Shown here: positions 27,074 through 37,600 of the stretch, piece by piece
Position numbering within the stretch: the stretch's first letter is position 1
Layout of the letters: the number at the start of each line of letters is the position of its first letter
NCBI GenBank assembly: GCA_029260595.1
Contig: JAJDCY010000021.1
Span: 1-64,000, forward strand
From: Phycisphaeraceae bacterium
GTDB taxonomy: Bacteria > Planctomycetota > Phycisphaerae > Phycisphaerales > Phycisphaeraceae
DNA: 64,000 nucleotides
Reading direction: 5' to 3'
The notes under the pieces: generated by a model
Database searches by the model: none
Seen by the model: the letters and a program-made list of their open reading frames with translations, nothing else
Told to the model about the DNA's origin: nothing
Program-made: the position numbers and the translations under genes

Positions 27074-27889
27074 ATGGCGTACAAATTGGGACTCATCGGG
27101 GCGGGGAACATGGCCGAGGCGATTGCGCGCGCTGCGATCGCACAGAAGACGCTCGCGCCGAGCGCGATCATCGCAGCCGACCCCAGCGCCGATCGGCTGG
27201 CAAATTTTTCGCGACTCGGAATCACGACAGCCACCGACAACGCGGCCGTGATCGAAGAATCTCAACAGGTCTTAATCGCTGTGAAACCCCAGGTGATGGC
27301 GGCGATCGCGGCAGACCTGGGCAAGCACGGACGGGCCGATCTGGTCGTGCTCTCGATCATGGCGGGGATCACCACCGAGAAGCTCGCCGCGGCAATCGGC
27401 GATCGCGGGGCGGCCGGGCCGACGCGGATTGTGCGGATCATGCCCAACACGCCGCTTCAGGTCGGGTACGGGATGGCGGGGATCGCCTTGGGACGCGGTG
27501 CGCAGCCGGGCGATGAAGCGCTTGCATTGCGATTGTTTCAGGCGGCGGGCCGGGCGGTCGTCGTGGATGAATCACAACTCGACGCGATTACGGCTGTGTC
27601 AGGATCGGGCCCCGCGTACGTGTTCTATCTCGCCGAAGCGATGCAACGCGCGGCCACCGAACTTGGGTTGGGCGAGCACGCCGGCGAGCTGATCCGCCAG
27701 ACGCTGCTCGGGGCGGCGCACCTCCTGGACGAGTCGGATGATTCACCGGCACAGCTACGGGAAAAGGTCACCAGCCCCGGCGGCACGACCGAAGCCGCGA
27801 TCAAACACCTAGAGGCAAGCCACGCCGGCGATACGATTGTCGCCGCGGTCAAAGCCGCTGCCGATCGATCCCGCGAACTCGGAGAATGA
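27074..27889 (+). CDS. proC: pyrroline-5-carboxylate reductase
   Basis: A 271-residue enzyme reducing P5C to proline with NADPH. Signatures: KLGLIGAGNMAEAIARAAIA Rossmann loop, VLIAVKPQVMAAIAADLG, RIVRIMPNTPLQVGYGMA, and the C-terminal dimer/substrate block DAITAVSGSGPAYVFYLAEA with REKVTSPGGTTEAAI. The start at 27074 (MAYKLGLIG) is preferred; upstream in-frame residues overlap the end of tyrA. Located between tyrA and a DoxX gene that begins 4 nt after its stop, so these genes likely form one transcript. Confidence 0.96.
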   Translation: MAYKLGLIGAGNMAEAIARAAIAQKTLAPSAIIAADPSADRLANFSRLGITTATDNAAVIEESQQVLIAVKPQVMAAIAADLGKHGRADLVVLSIMAGITTEKLAAAIGDRGAAGPTRIVRIMPNTPLQVGYGMAGIALGRGAQPGDEALALRLFQAAGRAVVVDESQLDAITAVSGSGPAYVFYLAEAMQRAATELGLGEHAGELIRQTLLGAAHLLDESDDSPAQLREKVTSPGGTTEAAIKHLEASHAGDTIVAAVKAAADRSRELGE

Positions 27890-27892
27890 TCC

Positions 27893-28330
27893 ATGCGTTG
27901 CCCACCACCCAACCATTGGCTGTTCAGCGCAGCCGTACTGATCAACCGCCTGGCGCTCGGTGGTTACTTCCTGGCTGCCGGTATCTCAAAGATCCGCGGC
28001 GGGATCGGCAACTTTGTCGATGGGCCTTACCGCGGAGTCACACCCGCCTGGCTGCCCGAAGTGATCGCCACACCGTTTGGATACTCGCTGCCGATTGTCG
28101 AGACGATCGCAGGCGGCCTGATGATCATCGGCTTGGCCGGGCGCGCGGCCGCCGCGGTGACAGCGATGATGCTCGTGAGTTTCATGCTGGCCACGGGGAT
28201 CACAGCCGAGCACGGGCCGTACCACACGAACGTGATCCTGTTCACGCTCTCCCTGTTGCTGATCCTGACTGGCTCGGGCGGGATTAGCCTCGACGCGGTG
28301 TTCTGCAAGAGTTGCCGGATCCGGCCGTAG
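27893..28330 (+). CDS. DoxX family membrane protein
   Basis: A 145-residue protein with four membrane helices: LINRLALGGYFLAAGISKIR, the loop GPYRGVTPAWLPEVIATPFG, SLPIVETIAGGLMIIGLAG, AAAVTAMMLVSFMLATGIT and VILFTLSLLLILTGSGGISL. DoxX proteins are subunits of quinol oxidases in archaea and membrane factors in redox homeostasis in bacteria; the exact role here is unknown. A CKSC motif at the C-terminus (FCKSCRIRP) could be a redox pair. It begins 4 nt after the proC stop. Confidence 0.85.
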   Translation: MRCPPPNHWLFSAAVLINRLALGGYFLAAGISKIRGGIGNFVDGPYRGVTPAWLPEVIATPFGYSLPIVETIAGGLMIIGLAGRAAAAVTAMMLVSFMLATGITAEHGPYHTNVILFTLSLLLILTGSGGISLDAVFCKSCRIRP

Positions 28331-28420
28331 CCACCCTCGCGGTGTGTCGATACAAGACAATCGAGGGGTTCGGTCGTCAAGGCGGACTCACGCCACGACA
28401 GACTCACGAGGAATACCGCG

Positions 28421-30604
28421 TTGCCTGGTGCCTTTTTCATCGTCAATAACCTGCTAGCCGTTCTCGTCGCGTGGCAGGGAATGTCATTGATTCTGCGCAA
28501 CCGCGAGCCGTGGCGGCGCGCGCTAGCCGTTGTCGCCGGGTACCCCGTGGTCGTCGCCGTCACGATGTTTCTGCTCCACGGCTTCTCAGCGATCCGACCC
28601 GCCCCGATCACCGCTGCGTTGGTGTCGATGTCCGTCGCACTTGCAGTGGCGAGCCGAATCCGGGCCAGGCATTACGACTCGCCCGCCGATCTGGCCCACC
28701 CATCGGCCCCAGAACCGAGCGTTGCCGCGGACACCGCCGGTGTAACTACCGAGCGCGTTCTAACGGTGATCGCATTGACGGCGCTGGCGTATGTAGCCGT
28801 CTCGCTACTCATGTGGTTTGCGATGGGCGCGACGATTTTCAAGTGGGACGATCTCGCCTATCACGCCTCGGCCCCGATGCACTGGATGATCGACGGACGG
28901 CTGTCGCTCGAACCGAGCAACCAGTTCCACCAGTACCTCTGCCTCAACTCCGAGTTGATGGCGCTCTGGCTGATGCTGCCGTTCGGCCGCGACGGGATGG
29001 CGGGCCTGACGAGCCTGGTCTGGTACGCGGTGATGGGCACATCAATGTACGGCGCGTTGCGGGCGATGGGGTTTCGTGCGCACGTCGCGATGGTCCCTGT
29101 GGCGCTGCTGCTGGTCTCCAACCCGGTGTTCACATGGGCAAAGACGTTCACCGGTGTGGACCTCGCCGGGCCCGCGTTTATCCTGGCCGCTGCGGCGATG
29201 GCGATGCCCGGTAAAGCCAAGTCGGACGACACCCGCTGGGACTGCGTTGTTTACGCCGGGTTGTTCGCAGGCTTCGCCGTCGGGAGCAAACTCTTTAATG
29301 CCAGCACTACCGCGATCATCGCGATCTGGTTGATCGTGCAGGGTCGGGGCGCACTGCGGCTCCCCGGCATGCTCGGACGCGGGTTGGTCTTTACGATCGC
29401 CGCGCTCGTGGCCGGCGGGTTCTGGCCGCTCCGGGTCTGGGCACTGACCGGGAACCCCGCATTCCCATTCGGCCTCGGTCCGTTTGACGGGCCTTTCCCC
29501 AAAACCGAAATGATGTCAACCACCCTGGCGCATTTCGTCGCAAACACGCCGCACTCGAATGAACTGTGGTGGACAATTATCAAGGCGATGCTCGATTGGC
29601 CGATTTCGCTCGGCGTGGCGAGCCTGGCCGGGTATCTGGGAACGATCGCCCTGACGGCTGGGCGCCGCTTCCCGACGGGAACAGAAAAACTCCCGGGCCG
29701 CTCGCTGCTGTTGATCGCGGGCACGGTGTTGATCATCCAGTTCCCCAACCTGCCGTTCTCCGGTGGCTTCGCATCCCCGAGCGAAGCCGATCGCCAGGTC
29801 CTTCGCATCGGCGCGCGGTACGTGCTCGTCGTCTTTCCGATCGGGCTTGTCTTGTTTAGCAGCCTGATCGGTTGGCGCCATGCCGCCAGCCGGCTGCTGC
29901 TCATCGCGTCCGCGATCGCAGTTGTGACGATGACCCCCGTTTACTGGTTCGGGTGGCACGTGCCCGCGTTCGCGACCGCGTTGATCGGTGGCGGAGCTGC
30001 TCTCACCTACACACCGCTGTGTACACGACGGCGCGCACAACTCAACCCTTGGATCGCGCGCACCGCCGTGGCCGCATGCTTGCTGATCGGGCTCATGTGG
30101 CTCGTCCATCACGAGCCGCAGCGCCAGCGAGCGACCGACAAACGTCTGCTGGGCTTCTTCGGACTCGGCGAGCAACAAGGCCCCGCATGGGAAGCGATCG
30201 ATCGGCTGCCCGACGGCGCGCGGATCACCTGGTTCCACCACGAGCCCGATATCAACTACTACGCGCTGTTCGGCCGGCGCGGGCAGCACCACCCCGTACC
30301 CACCACCCTCGACGGGCTCGCGGTCGAGCGCACCCACGTCGCCTGGCTGACGGGCGTTCAACGGCGGTCCTGGTACGAACAGGACCCTCTAACCGAAACA
30401 GCGCTCCGCGAGCACCTGCTGTCCAATCTCGAAAAGCTGCGGGTCGAATACGTGCTTACGACCAAATTCACCTTCTCCGGTGATGGCGATTGGCCGGCGC
30501 AGCACCGCGTCATCGCCGGGTCCGGCCGTGCCGAGTCCGTTTTTCAAGACGATTACTCCGCAATCTGGCGCCTCCTTCCGCCACCACCTCCGCGTGACCC
30601 CTAG
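28421..30604 (+). CDS. polytopic membrane protein, probable GT-C-type glycosyltransferase
   Basis: A 727-residue protein with many hydrophobic segments over residues 1-570 and a soluble C-terminal domain of about 130 residues (AWEAIDRLPDGARITWFHHE, INYYALFGRRGQHHPVPTTL). The first large loop has FKWDDLAYHASAPMHWMIDG, resembling the acidic DDxxYH-type motif of lipid-linked-sugar GT-C enzymes (ArnT/PMT). It probably transfers a sugar from a polyprenyl carrier on the periplasmic side. Starts with TTG at 28421 behind GAGGAA; a later ATG (residue 20) is possible but would cut the first span. No partner genes adjoin it. Confidence 0.68.
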   Translation: MPGAFFIVNNLLAVLVAWQGMSLILRNREPWRRALAVVAGYPVVVAVTMFLLHGFSAIRPAPITAALVSMSVALAVASRIRARHYDSPADLAHPSAPEPSVAADTAGVTTERVLTVIALTALAYVAVSLLMWFAMGATIFKWDDLAYHASAPMHWMIDGRLSLEPSNQFHQYLCLNSELMALWLMLPFGRDGMAGLTSLVWYAVMGTSMYGALRAMGFRAHVAMVPVALLLVSNPVFTWAKTFTGVDLAGPAFILAAAAMAMPGKAKSDDTRWDCVVYAGLFAGFAVGSKLFNASTTAIIAIWLIVQGRGALRLPGMLGRGLVFTIAALVAGGFWPLRVWALTGNPAFPFGLGPFDGPFPKTEMMSTTLAHFVANTPHSNELWWTIIKAMLDWPISLGVASLAGYLGTIALTAGRRFPTGTEKLPGRSLLLIAGTVLIIQFPNLPFSGGFASPSEADRQVLRIGARYVLVVFPIGLVLFSSLIGWRHAASRLLLIASAIAVVTMTPVYWFGWHVPAFATALIGGGAALTYTPLCTRRRAQLNPWIARTAVAACLLIGLMWLVHHEPQRQRATDKRLLGFFGLGEQQGPAWEAIDRLPDGARITWFHHEPDINYYALFGRRGQHHPVPTTLDGLAVERTHVAWLTGVQRRSWYEQDPLTETALREHLLSNLEKLRVEYVLTTKFTFSGDGDWPAQHRVIAGSGRAESVFQDDYSAIWRLLPPPPPRDP

Positions 30605-30672
30605 GCCGTCGGCCCACACGTCTTGACCGCGTGGCCTTGCCGTTCCGTGGTGCAGCGTCTAGCGTGCGGCGT

Positions 30673-32313
30673 ATGTATCCGAACCTGCGCGATTTCATTG
30701 AGGCACTCGAAGCGGCTGGCGAACTTTACCGGGTGACGGCCGAGGTCTCGCCGCTGCTCGAGGTCACCGAGATCGCCGACCGGGTCAGCAAGAGCCCCTG
30801 CCCGCATGTCAGCGAGCACGCCAAAGCCTTTGACCCGCGCCACGCGCACCTCGGCGGCAAGGCGCTGCTGTTCGAGAACGTCAAAGACGCGGCCTTCCCG
30901 CTGCTGATCAACGCGTTCGGTAGCTACCGCCGCACCGAGATGGCGCTGGGCTGCACCGAGGGCGGATACGAAGCGCTGGCCGACCGCATCGGCAAACTGG
31001 TCAAGCCCGAAACCCCCGTCGGCTTGATGGAAAAGCTCAAGAAGATCCCCGAGCTGGCCAAGCTCGCGTCGATCCCACCCAAGACCGTCAAGAGCGGGCC
31101 CTGCCAGCAGGTCGTCAAAACCGGTGATGACATCAACCTCTTCGACCTACCGATCATCAAGTGTTGGCCGGACGACGGGGACCCGCGGCGATTCGGGTAT
31201 CCCGTCGACATGCCGCGCCCCGGCGACGGACGATTCATCACGCTCGCAGGCGTGCATACGCGCCACCCGGACACCGGCGATCACAACGTCGGGATGTACC
31301 GCATGCAGGTGCTCGATCGCGACCACACCGCGATGCACTGGCACGTTCACCACGACGGCGCACGACACTGGCGCGCATGGAAGGAGAAAACCGGCGGCAA
31401 CGAACCGATGCCGGCCGCACTAGTGCTCGGCGGCGAAGCGGTCCTGCCCTACGCCGCCACCGCGCCGCTGCCACCGGGGATCTCGGAACTGCTCATGGCC
31501 GGCTTCCTCAACGGGCGCGCGATCGACATGGTCCCCTGCAAGACCATCGACCTGACCGTCCCGGCCAACGCCGAGATCGTCATCGAAGGCCACGTCTCCA
31601 CCAAAGCCGGCCCGATCGGTTACGACCCGCGCATCACCGGACCCGACGGGCGGCCCGAGCCCATCGGCGACGGCGCGGTATTCGAAGGCCCCTTCGGCGA
31701 CCACACCGGCTACTACTCCCTGCCCGACCGCTACCCGGTGTTCACCGTAACCGCGATCACACACCGCAAAGCCCCGATCTACCCGACAACCATCGTCGGC
31801 CTGCCGCCGCAGGAGGACTACTACCTCGGCAAGGCCACCGAGCGCCTGTTCCTCCCGCTTCTCAAGACACTGGTCCCGGACATCATCGACTACCACCTGC
31901 CGATGTTCGGCTGCTTCCACAACTGCGCGTTCATCAAGATCAAGAAGGAGTACCCACTGCAGGCACGCCGCGTGATGCACGCGATCTGGGGTGCCGGCCA
32001 GATGGCATGGACCAAACTCATCGTTGTCGTCGATCACCACGTCAACGTGCACGACCAGGACGACGTGCTGTTTCATCTGTGCGCCAACTTCGACCCGGGG
32101 CGCGACACGGAAATGGTCAACGGGCCGCTGGACATCCTCGACCACGCCGCGCCGCGCCTGGGCGCCGGACACAAGATGGGCTTCGACGCCACCGCCAAGG
32201 TGCCCGGCGAGGAAGCGAACGGCCACCCCGTCCGGGCGTGGCCGACGCTGATCGAGATGGACTCACAGATCCGCTCACTCGTCGATCGACGCTGGGCCGA
32301 GTACGGCCTGTAG
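30673..32313 (+). CDS. UbiD-family decarboxylase (menaquinone biosynthesis type)
   Basis: A 546-residue prenylated-FMN-dependent decarboxylase. Start MYPNLRDFIEALEAAGELYR is the family N-terminus; 14 extra in-frame codons upstream look spurious. Core motifs: NLFDLPIIKCWPDDGDPRRF, GMYRMQVLDRDHTAMHWHVH, IVIEGHVSTKAGPIGYDPRI, EGPFGDHTGYYSLPDRYPVF and the Gly/His stretch FGCFHNCAFIKIKKEYPLQA. UbiD enzymes act in ubiquinone or, in planctomycetes that use menaquinone through futalosine, in that pathway; which substrate applies is inferred. The UbiX flavin prenyltransferase is not in the window. Confidence 0.9.
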   Translation: MYPNLRDFIEALEAAGELYRVTAEVSPLLEVTEIADRVSKSPCPHVSEHAKAFDPRHAHLGGKALLFENVKDAAFPLLINAFGSYRRTEMALGCTEGGYEALADRIGKLVKPETPVGLMEKLKKIPELAKLASIPPKTVKSGPCQQVVKTGDDINLFDLPIIKCWPDDGDPRRFGYPVDMPRPGDGRFITLAGVHTRHPDTGDHNVGMYRMQVLDRDHTAMHWHVHHDGARHWRAWKEKTGGNEPMPAALVLGGEAVLPYAATAPLPPGISELLMAGFLNGRAIDMVPCKTIDLTVPANAEIVIEGHVSTKAGPIGYDPRITGPDGRPEPIGDGAVFEGPFGDHTGYYSLPDRYPVFTVTAITHRKAPIYPTTIVGLPPQEDYYLGKATERLFLPLLKTLVPDIIDYHLPMFGCFHNCAFIKIKKEYPLQARRVMHAIWGAGQMAWTKLIVVVDHHVNVHDQDDVLFHLCANFDPGRDTEMVNGPLDILDHAAPRLGAGHKMGFDATAKVPGEEANGHPVRAWPTLIEMDSQIRSLVDRRWAEYGL

Positions 32314-32422
32314 CGATTACCCACACATTGTGGCGTGCGGATCGGTCCGGCCGACAATACCCAGCTACAATACCTCGAAGCGTTCCAGCCCAACCATCAC
32401 GATACAAGGCGGCGATTTTTTC

Positions 32423-34444
32423 ATGCCCACAACCATCGATCATTCCCAACACTCTTCCAATCACAGATGCCGACCGTACCGCCTGGCGACAACGCTGGCC
32501 GCCTCGTTGGCGCCGCTTCTGATCGCATCGCTAATCCTTGCCGCCGCGCCGCAGTCGCCCGACGCCGATCAGATTCAGCAGGCCAATCAATCCGGGCAGG
32601 TCGAACCCACACCCGGCACAACAAACCCGGCGCAGACACCCGCAACCAGCCAACCGGTCGGCGGCGACTCGCCGAGCAACGACGCACCGCCAGCCACCGA
32701 AGACACTCCAACGGATCCCGAAGCGCGCAACAACACTGTCGACGATTCGGACACCGCTGATTTTCCCGTTAGCGAAACCGCCCCACCGACCGAGCCCGGT
32801 AGCGCTCGAACGAACGAGGCCCCCACAGCGCCTGAAGCGGTCGAGGCGCCCAAAGAGCCCGCGCCCACGCGCATCATTGCTCTGGAGATTGTCGACCTGA
32901 GCGTCGCGTGGCACACCCCACGCCCGACCGTGCAGGTCTTCCTCCCGCGCGGATACGACCCGGACAAACAGTACCCCCTGCTGGTCTGGCTCGGGCGGGG
33001 GTGGGGCAGCCACGAGGTCGACCTGCCCGCACGAATCGCCGGCGATAGCGGCTTCATTTGCGCGGCACTGCCGTACCAGGCACTGGCCAAGATCGACGGC
33101 TCATACCAGGGCGGGTGGATGACCCCCTGGCCGTTCTACCGCGGCATCCTCGACCAGCTCGAAAAACAGGTCCCCAACATCGATCCCGATCGACGCATCT
33201 GCGCCGGCCACGGGACCGGGGGCATGGCCATCCTCTGGCTGATCTCCAACTCCGACGGTCAATTTCTCGATTATTTCAGCGCCTCGATGCCCGGCGGCTC
33301 CGGGTGGATGATGAGCGGCCTGGCGTTGCTCAAGGACCACCACCTGTTGCTGCATGTCGCCAGCCGATCGCCCGGCTACACCGAGTACCACCGGCTCGCC
33401 CGCTTGGCCCGGGCGGCGCGTATCGATTGCCAGATCGTCGTACATGAGGACGCCTCTCACGCCGTGCCCCCCAGCCTATACCCAACCATGCGCGCCTGGC
33501 TCGCCGACCGCGTCGCCGTCCGACCGCCGCCACCGGCAACGACTCCGCACGCGCCCCCGTCCGCCGAAGCCGCCGCGCCGACACCCGATGCCCCGGATGA
33601 CCCAGCCGACCCGGAGCGTCCCACCTTCCCCTGGGAAACGTTCGCCGAGGACGGCGAATGGTCGCGAGCCTTGCCACTGATCCGCCAGGCTCTTGAAAAT
33701 GCCCCGCCCTCATCGCCAACATTTTCCGCAGCGCTGCAAGCCGTCGAGCAAGCCGACCACGAAGCCGGCGTGCAGCTTGATTGGATCCTCGCCAAGTCGC
33801 CGACGCCTCGCCGGCTAAAGACATTCATCCGCCAGTGGACTCCCTGCCCGACCATCGAACGTGCAGCACGCGCCTGCAACCGAGTAGGCCAGCGGCAGAT
33901 CGATGAGATCCTCGCCGTAAAGGACCGGCAAATCATCGAGGACCTCCGGGCATTTCTACGTGATTGGGAGGGCTTCGACGCCTACCACAGCGCCCTGGCC
34001 GCATATGAGAACGAAGCGCAATGGGCGTTCTCCGAAGCCGCTTCCGACGACGACCCGGCCAGACGTGGCGCTCAGTTGTTGGAATTCGCCGCACAGTGGT
34101 CACCGGCACCCTCCGCCGAGCAGGCGATGAAGCAACGCGACGAGTTGGCCGCAACCGCGCTGGCAGAGGTGCTGGCCGAAGCCCGAGCGTCGACCAAAGC
34201 CCGCGGTCTCAAATCGTTCATCAGCCAGTGGGCCAACACGCCGGCGGTATCCGATGCGGCCGTGGCCCGTAGGCAGATCGCCGAACAGATCCTCGCCGAG
34301 ATTCTGGCAATCCCCAACGAAAAAAGCCGGACCATGCGCCTCAAAGGCTTCGCGCGCTCGTTCGAGGACACCCAGGCCGGCGGCGAAGCGAGCCGGGTAT
34401 TACTCAATCAGCGGAGCGATCCACGCCGGGAAAATGTGCAATAA
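32423..34444 (+). CDS. secreted protein: alpha/beta-hydrolase-like domain with degenerate nucleophile, plus helical repeats
   Basis: A 673-residue protein. Signal segment ATTLAASLAPLLIASLILAA (residues about 20-40), then a Pro/Thr/Asp/Glu-rich linker to about 145. An esterase-like domain follows: VQVFLPRGYDPDKQYPLLVW, GGWMTPWPFYRGILDQLEKQ, and the nucleophile elbow CAGHGTGGMAIL, where Gly264 stands in the usual Ser position; the His loop HEDASHAVPPSLYPTMRAWL is kept. After a second Pro-rich linker (about 375-420), the C-terminal 230 residues have about five imperfect 43-46-residue repeats marked by LKxFIxQW (near 464, 508, 551, 594, 640). Catalysis is doubtful; binding or envelope scaffolding is possible (inference). 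Confidence 0.75.
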   Translation: MPTTIDHSQHSSNHRCRPYRLATTLAASLAPLLIASLILAAAPQSPDADQIQQANQSGQVEPTPGTTNPAQTPATSQPVGGDSPSNDAPPATEDTPTDPEARNNTVDDSDTADFPVSETAPPTEPGSARTNEAPTAPEAVEAPKEPAPTRIIALEIVDLSVAWHTPRPTVQVFLPRGYDPDKQYPLLVWLGRGWGSHEVDLPARIAGDSGFICAALPYQALAKIDGSYQGGWMTPWPFYRGILDQLEKQVPNIDPDRRICAGHGTGGMAILWLISNSDGQFLDYFSASMPGGSGWMMSGLALLKDHHLLLHVASRSPGYTEYHRLARLARAARIDCQIVVHEDASHAVPPSLYPTMRAWLADRVAVRPPPPATTPHAPPSAEAAAPTPDAPDDPADPERPTFPWETFAEDGEWSRALPLIRQALENAPPSSPTFSAALQAVEQADHEAGVQLDWILAKSPTPRRLKTFIRQWTPCPTIERAARACNRVGQRQIDEILAVKDRQIIEDLRAFLRDWEGFDAYHSALAAYENEAQWAFSEAASDDDPARRGAQLLEFAAQWSPAPSAEQAMKQRDELAATALAEVLAEARASTKARGLKSFISQWANTPAVSDAAVARRQIAEQILAEILAIPNEKSRTMRLKGFARSFEDTQAGGEASRVLLNQRSDPRRENVQ

Positions 34445-34624
34445 CTTCTTTGCTTGATACTTGTTACACCCAATATCATACGGCGATCGGCCGCCCTGCC
34501 CCACCTAGCCCGGGCTACACCAGCCCAATAATCCTGTCGATAACTCACCGGGTATTGACCCGCGCCGGTGCCGGGCATCGGCTGCGCGACATCCGTTAGC
34601 CGAGTCGGATCGGGCTGTAAGCTT

Positions 34625-37600
34625 ATGGTGCGCATAAACAAAGACCTGCAGCCTCGCGGCATGGGCACCGCGCTCCCACCCGTCCTGATCAAGATCACCC
34701 TCCTGGCAATCGCCTACTACGCGACGGCTAGGCTGGGATTGACCGTTACAGCCGCGTCACAGAGCGCCACGCCCCTATGGCCCCCAGCCGGCGTCGCGAT
34801 CGCCGCGCTGCTCATCGGCGGGGGGCGGCTCTGGCCCGGTGTGTGGCTCGGGGCCGTCGCCGCCAACACCTGGTCCGCCTGTCACCTGGGCAATTCAAAC
34901 TTCCTCGTGGGGCTCCAATGTGGCGCACTCACCGCGACCGGGGCCGTGCTCCAGGCGCTCGCCGGGGCGTGGCTCGTCCGCCGCTGGGCGGCTTGGCCGA
35001 TCGCCGCAGACCGCCTCGGACTGCTCGTAAAATCGTTGGTACTCGGCGGCCCGGCGAGCTGCGTGATCAACGCCACGCTGGGCACCGCGATACTGCTCGC
35101 CTACCAAAGAATCGGCTGGCACGACGCGGGCACGAACTGGCTCACCTGGTGGACCGGCGACACGCTCGGCGTGCTCATCGTCCTCCCGCTAGCCGTAAGC
35201 TGGCCAAGACGGGTGGACGCGGGCCGATGGGCAACCCGCATCGCCATGGCGCTGGTCTTCATCGGCGCGATCCTGGCCAGCGTCGCGTGGTTTCACGATG
35301 CGCGCAAGAGTGAGCGGCAACGCGTCGCGCTCACCTTCCGGATGCACGCAGATTCCGTGGCCCAAGCCGTCCGCGCCAGACTCAACTACGCCCTCGAAGC
35401 CTCCCACGCGATCCGTAGTTTCTATACCGGATCGACCTTCGTTGACCCGGATGAGTTCCACTTGTTCACGATCGACCCGCTCTCCAGACGCCCCGCCATC
35501 CGTGCGCTAGCATGGGTGCCAACCGTTCCGCACGCGGATCGGCTTGAGTTCGACAATACACTGCACGATCACCCCGGACACGACGCCGTGATCCACGACT
35601 GCGACGCGAACGGCAAAACCGTTGCAGCGCCCGTCCGCAAGGTCTACCACCCGATCAACTACCTCGAACCTCACGGCCCCTACCAGAATCTGCTGGGCCT
35701 GGATATCGCGTGCTACCCCGCCCCCGCCGCGGCGATGCGGCACGCCCGCGACTCCGGCGACTACGCCCTGACCGCGCCGATGGCACTACCGGGCATCCCC
35801 TACGCCCGCGAGACTGTCATGGCATTCGTCCCGATCTACGCCAGCGGGTCCCAGGTGGACACGATCGATCAGCGTCGCGAGCACCTGCGCGGCTTCGTCA
35901 TGACCGTGCTGGACGTGCAGAACCTGATCGAGATCACACTCGCGGACCTGGGGCACGGCGCACTGGACGTGTGCATCACCGACGCATCCGGGCCCGGCGG
36001 ACACGCGATGCCCGTCGCCCATGCCACCTGTGTGGCGAAGAAACACTCCGGTTATCAAAGTGCCCCGGCGACAGCCCAGGGCCTACGCTGGGAATACCCC
36101 ATCGAGATGAACAACCGGCACTGGACGCTGTCGGCAATGGCACCCACCGGGTACCTAGCCAGTGTATCGAGCTGGTACCCCTGGTACGCCCTGGGCGGCG
36201 GGCTCACGTTCAGCGCTATGCTCGGCATCGTGATGGTTCAGGTGACCAGCCACACCGTCAAGGTTGAGCGGCAGGTCAAGGACCGCACCGACGCCCTGTC
36301 CGAATCAAACACCAGGCTGCAACAGGCGATCGACAGCCGCGCCAAGATCGACCAGCTCCTTGACGAGATGCAGCTCATCGCACGCGTCGGCGCATGGGAT
36401 CTGACCCTGCCCGCCAAAGAGCTCGAGTGGACCGATCAGGTCTACCGCATACACGAGCTGCCCATCGGTTCGCCCGTCTCATTCGAGCAGGCGATGGGCT
36501 ATTACCGCCGCGACTCACGGCCGCTGATCGAGCAGGCCGTACAGAACGCGATCGACCACGGCCGCAGCTGGGACCTCGAACTGCAAATGGCCACCGCCAA
36601 AGGCAACACGATCTGGGTCCGTGCGATCGGCGAAGCCGAGACTCAGGACGGCCAGCTCACCCGGCTCACCGGCACCTTCCAGGACATCACCGAACGCCGC
36701 CTGGCGGACGAACAACTGCGCGAGGCCAAAGCGGCAGCCGAACAGGCAACACTGGCCAAGAGCGAATTTCTCGCCAACATGAGCCACGAGATCCGCACAC
36801 CGATGACCGCGATCCTCGGATTTACAGACCTCCTGCTCGCGCCCGATCTCAATCCCACGGACATGCGCAACTTCACCCAGACGATTAAGCGCAACGGCCA
36901 ACACCTGATCGGGATCATCAACGACATCCTCGACCTGTCCAAGATCGAAGCCGGCAAGATGTGCGTCGAGAGCATCGACTGCTCACCCCACCAGGTGCTC
37001 GCCGATGTGGCGTCACTCATGCGCGTCCGCGCCGACAGCAAGGGCCTGTCGCTGAGCGTCGAGTGTGTCGGCCCAATCCCCCGCATCGTCCGGACCGACC
37101 CGACCCGCCTGCGACAGATCCTGGTCAACCTCGTCGGCAACGCGATCAAATTCACCGAGACAGGCGGTGTGCGCATCACCGCGACACTGACCAAACAGCC
37201 GCACACCACCGACCCACTCCTGCGATTCGAGGTCATCGACACGGGCATCGGCATCGCGCCCGACAAAGTGCAGCAGCTGTTTCGACCGTTCTCACAAGCC
37301 GACACCTCGACCACCCGCCAGTTCGGCGGGACCGGGTTGGGCCTGACCATATCCAAGCGCCTCGCGGAGATGCTAGGCGGAGACATCACCGTGACACGCT
37401 CAACCGGCGAGGGCAGCTCGTTCTGCGTCTGCATCGCCACCGGCCCACTCAACGAGACCGACATGATCGAAGGCGCCGTTGAACCGCTATCCGTTAAACC
37501 CAACGCCGCCACCGATACAGGTGCGATCGCCGATCAATCACTCGGCGGGACGCGAGTGCTCTACGCCGAAGACGGACCGGACAACCAACGCCTGATCTCG

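Noticed and set aside
31161-32522. 453-codon open frame over the UbiD-family gene
   Set aside because: Arg/Pro-rich out-of-frame reading of a clear enzyme gene.
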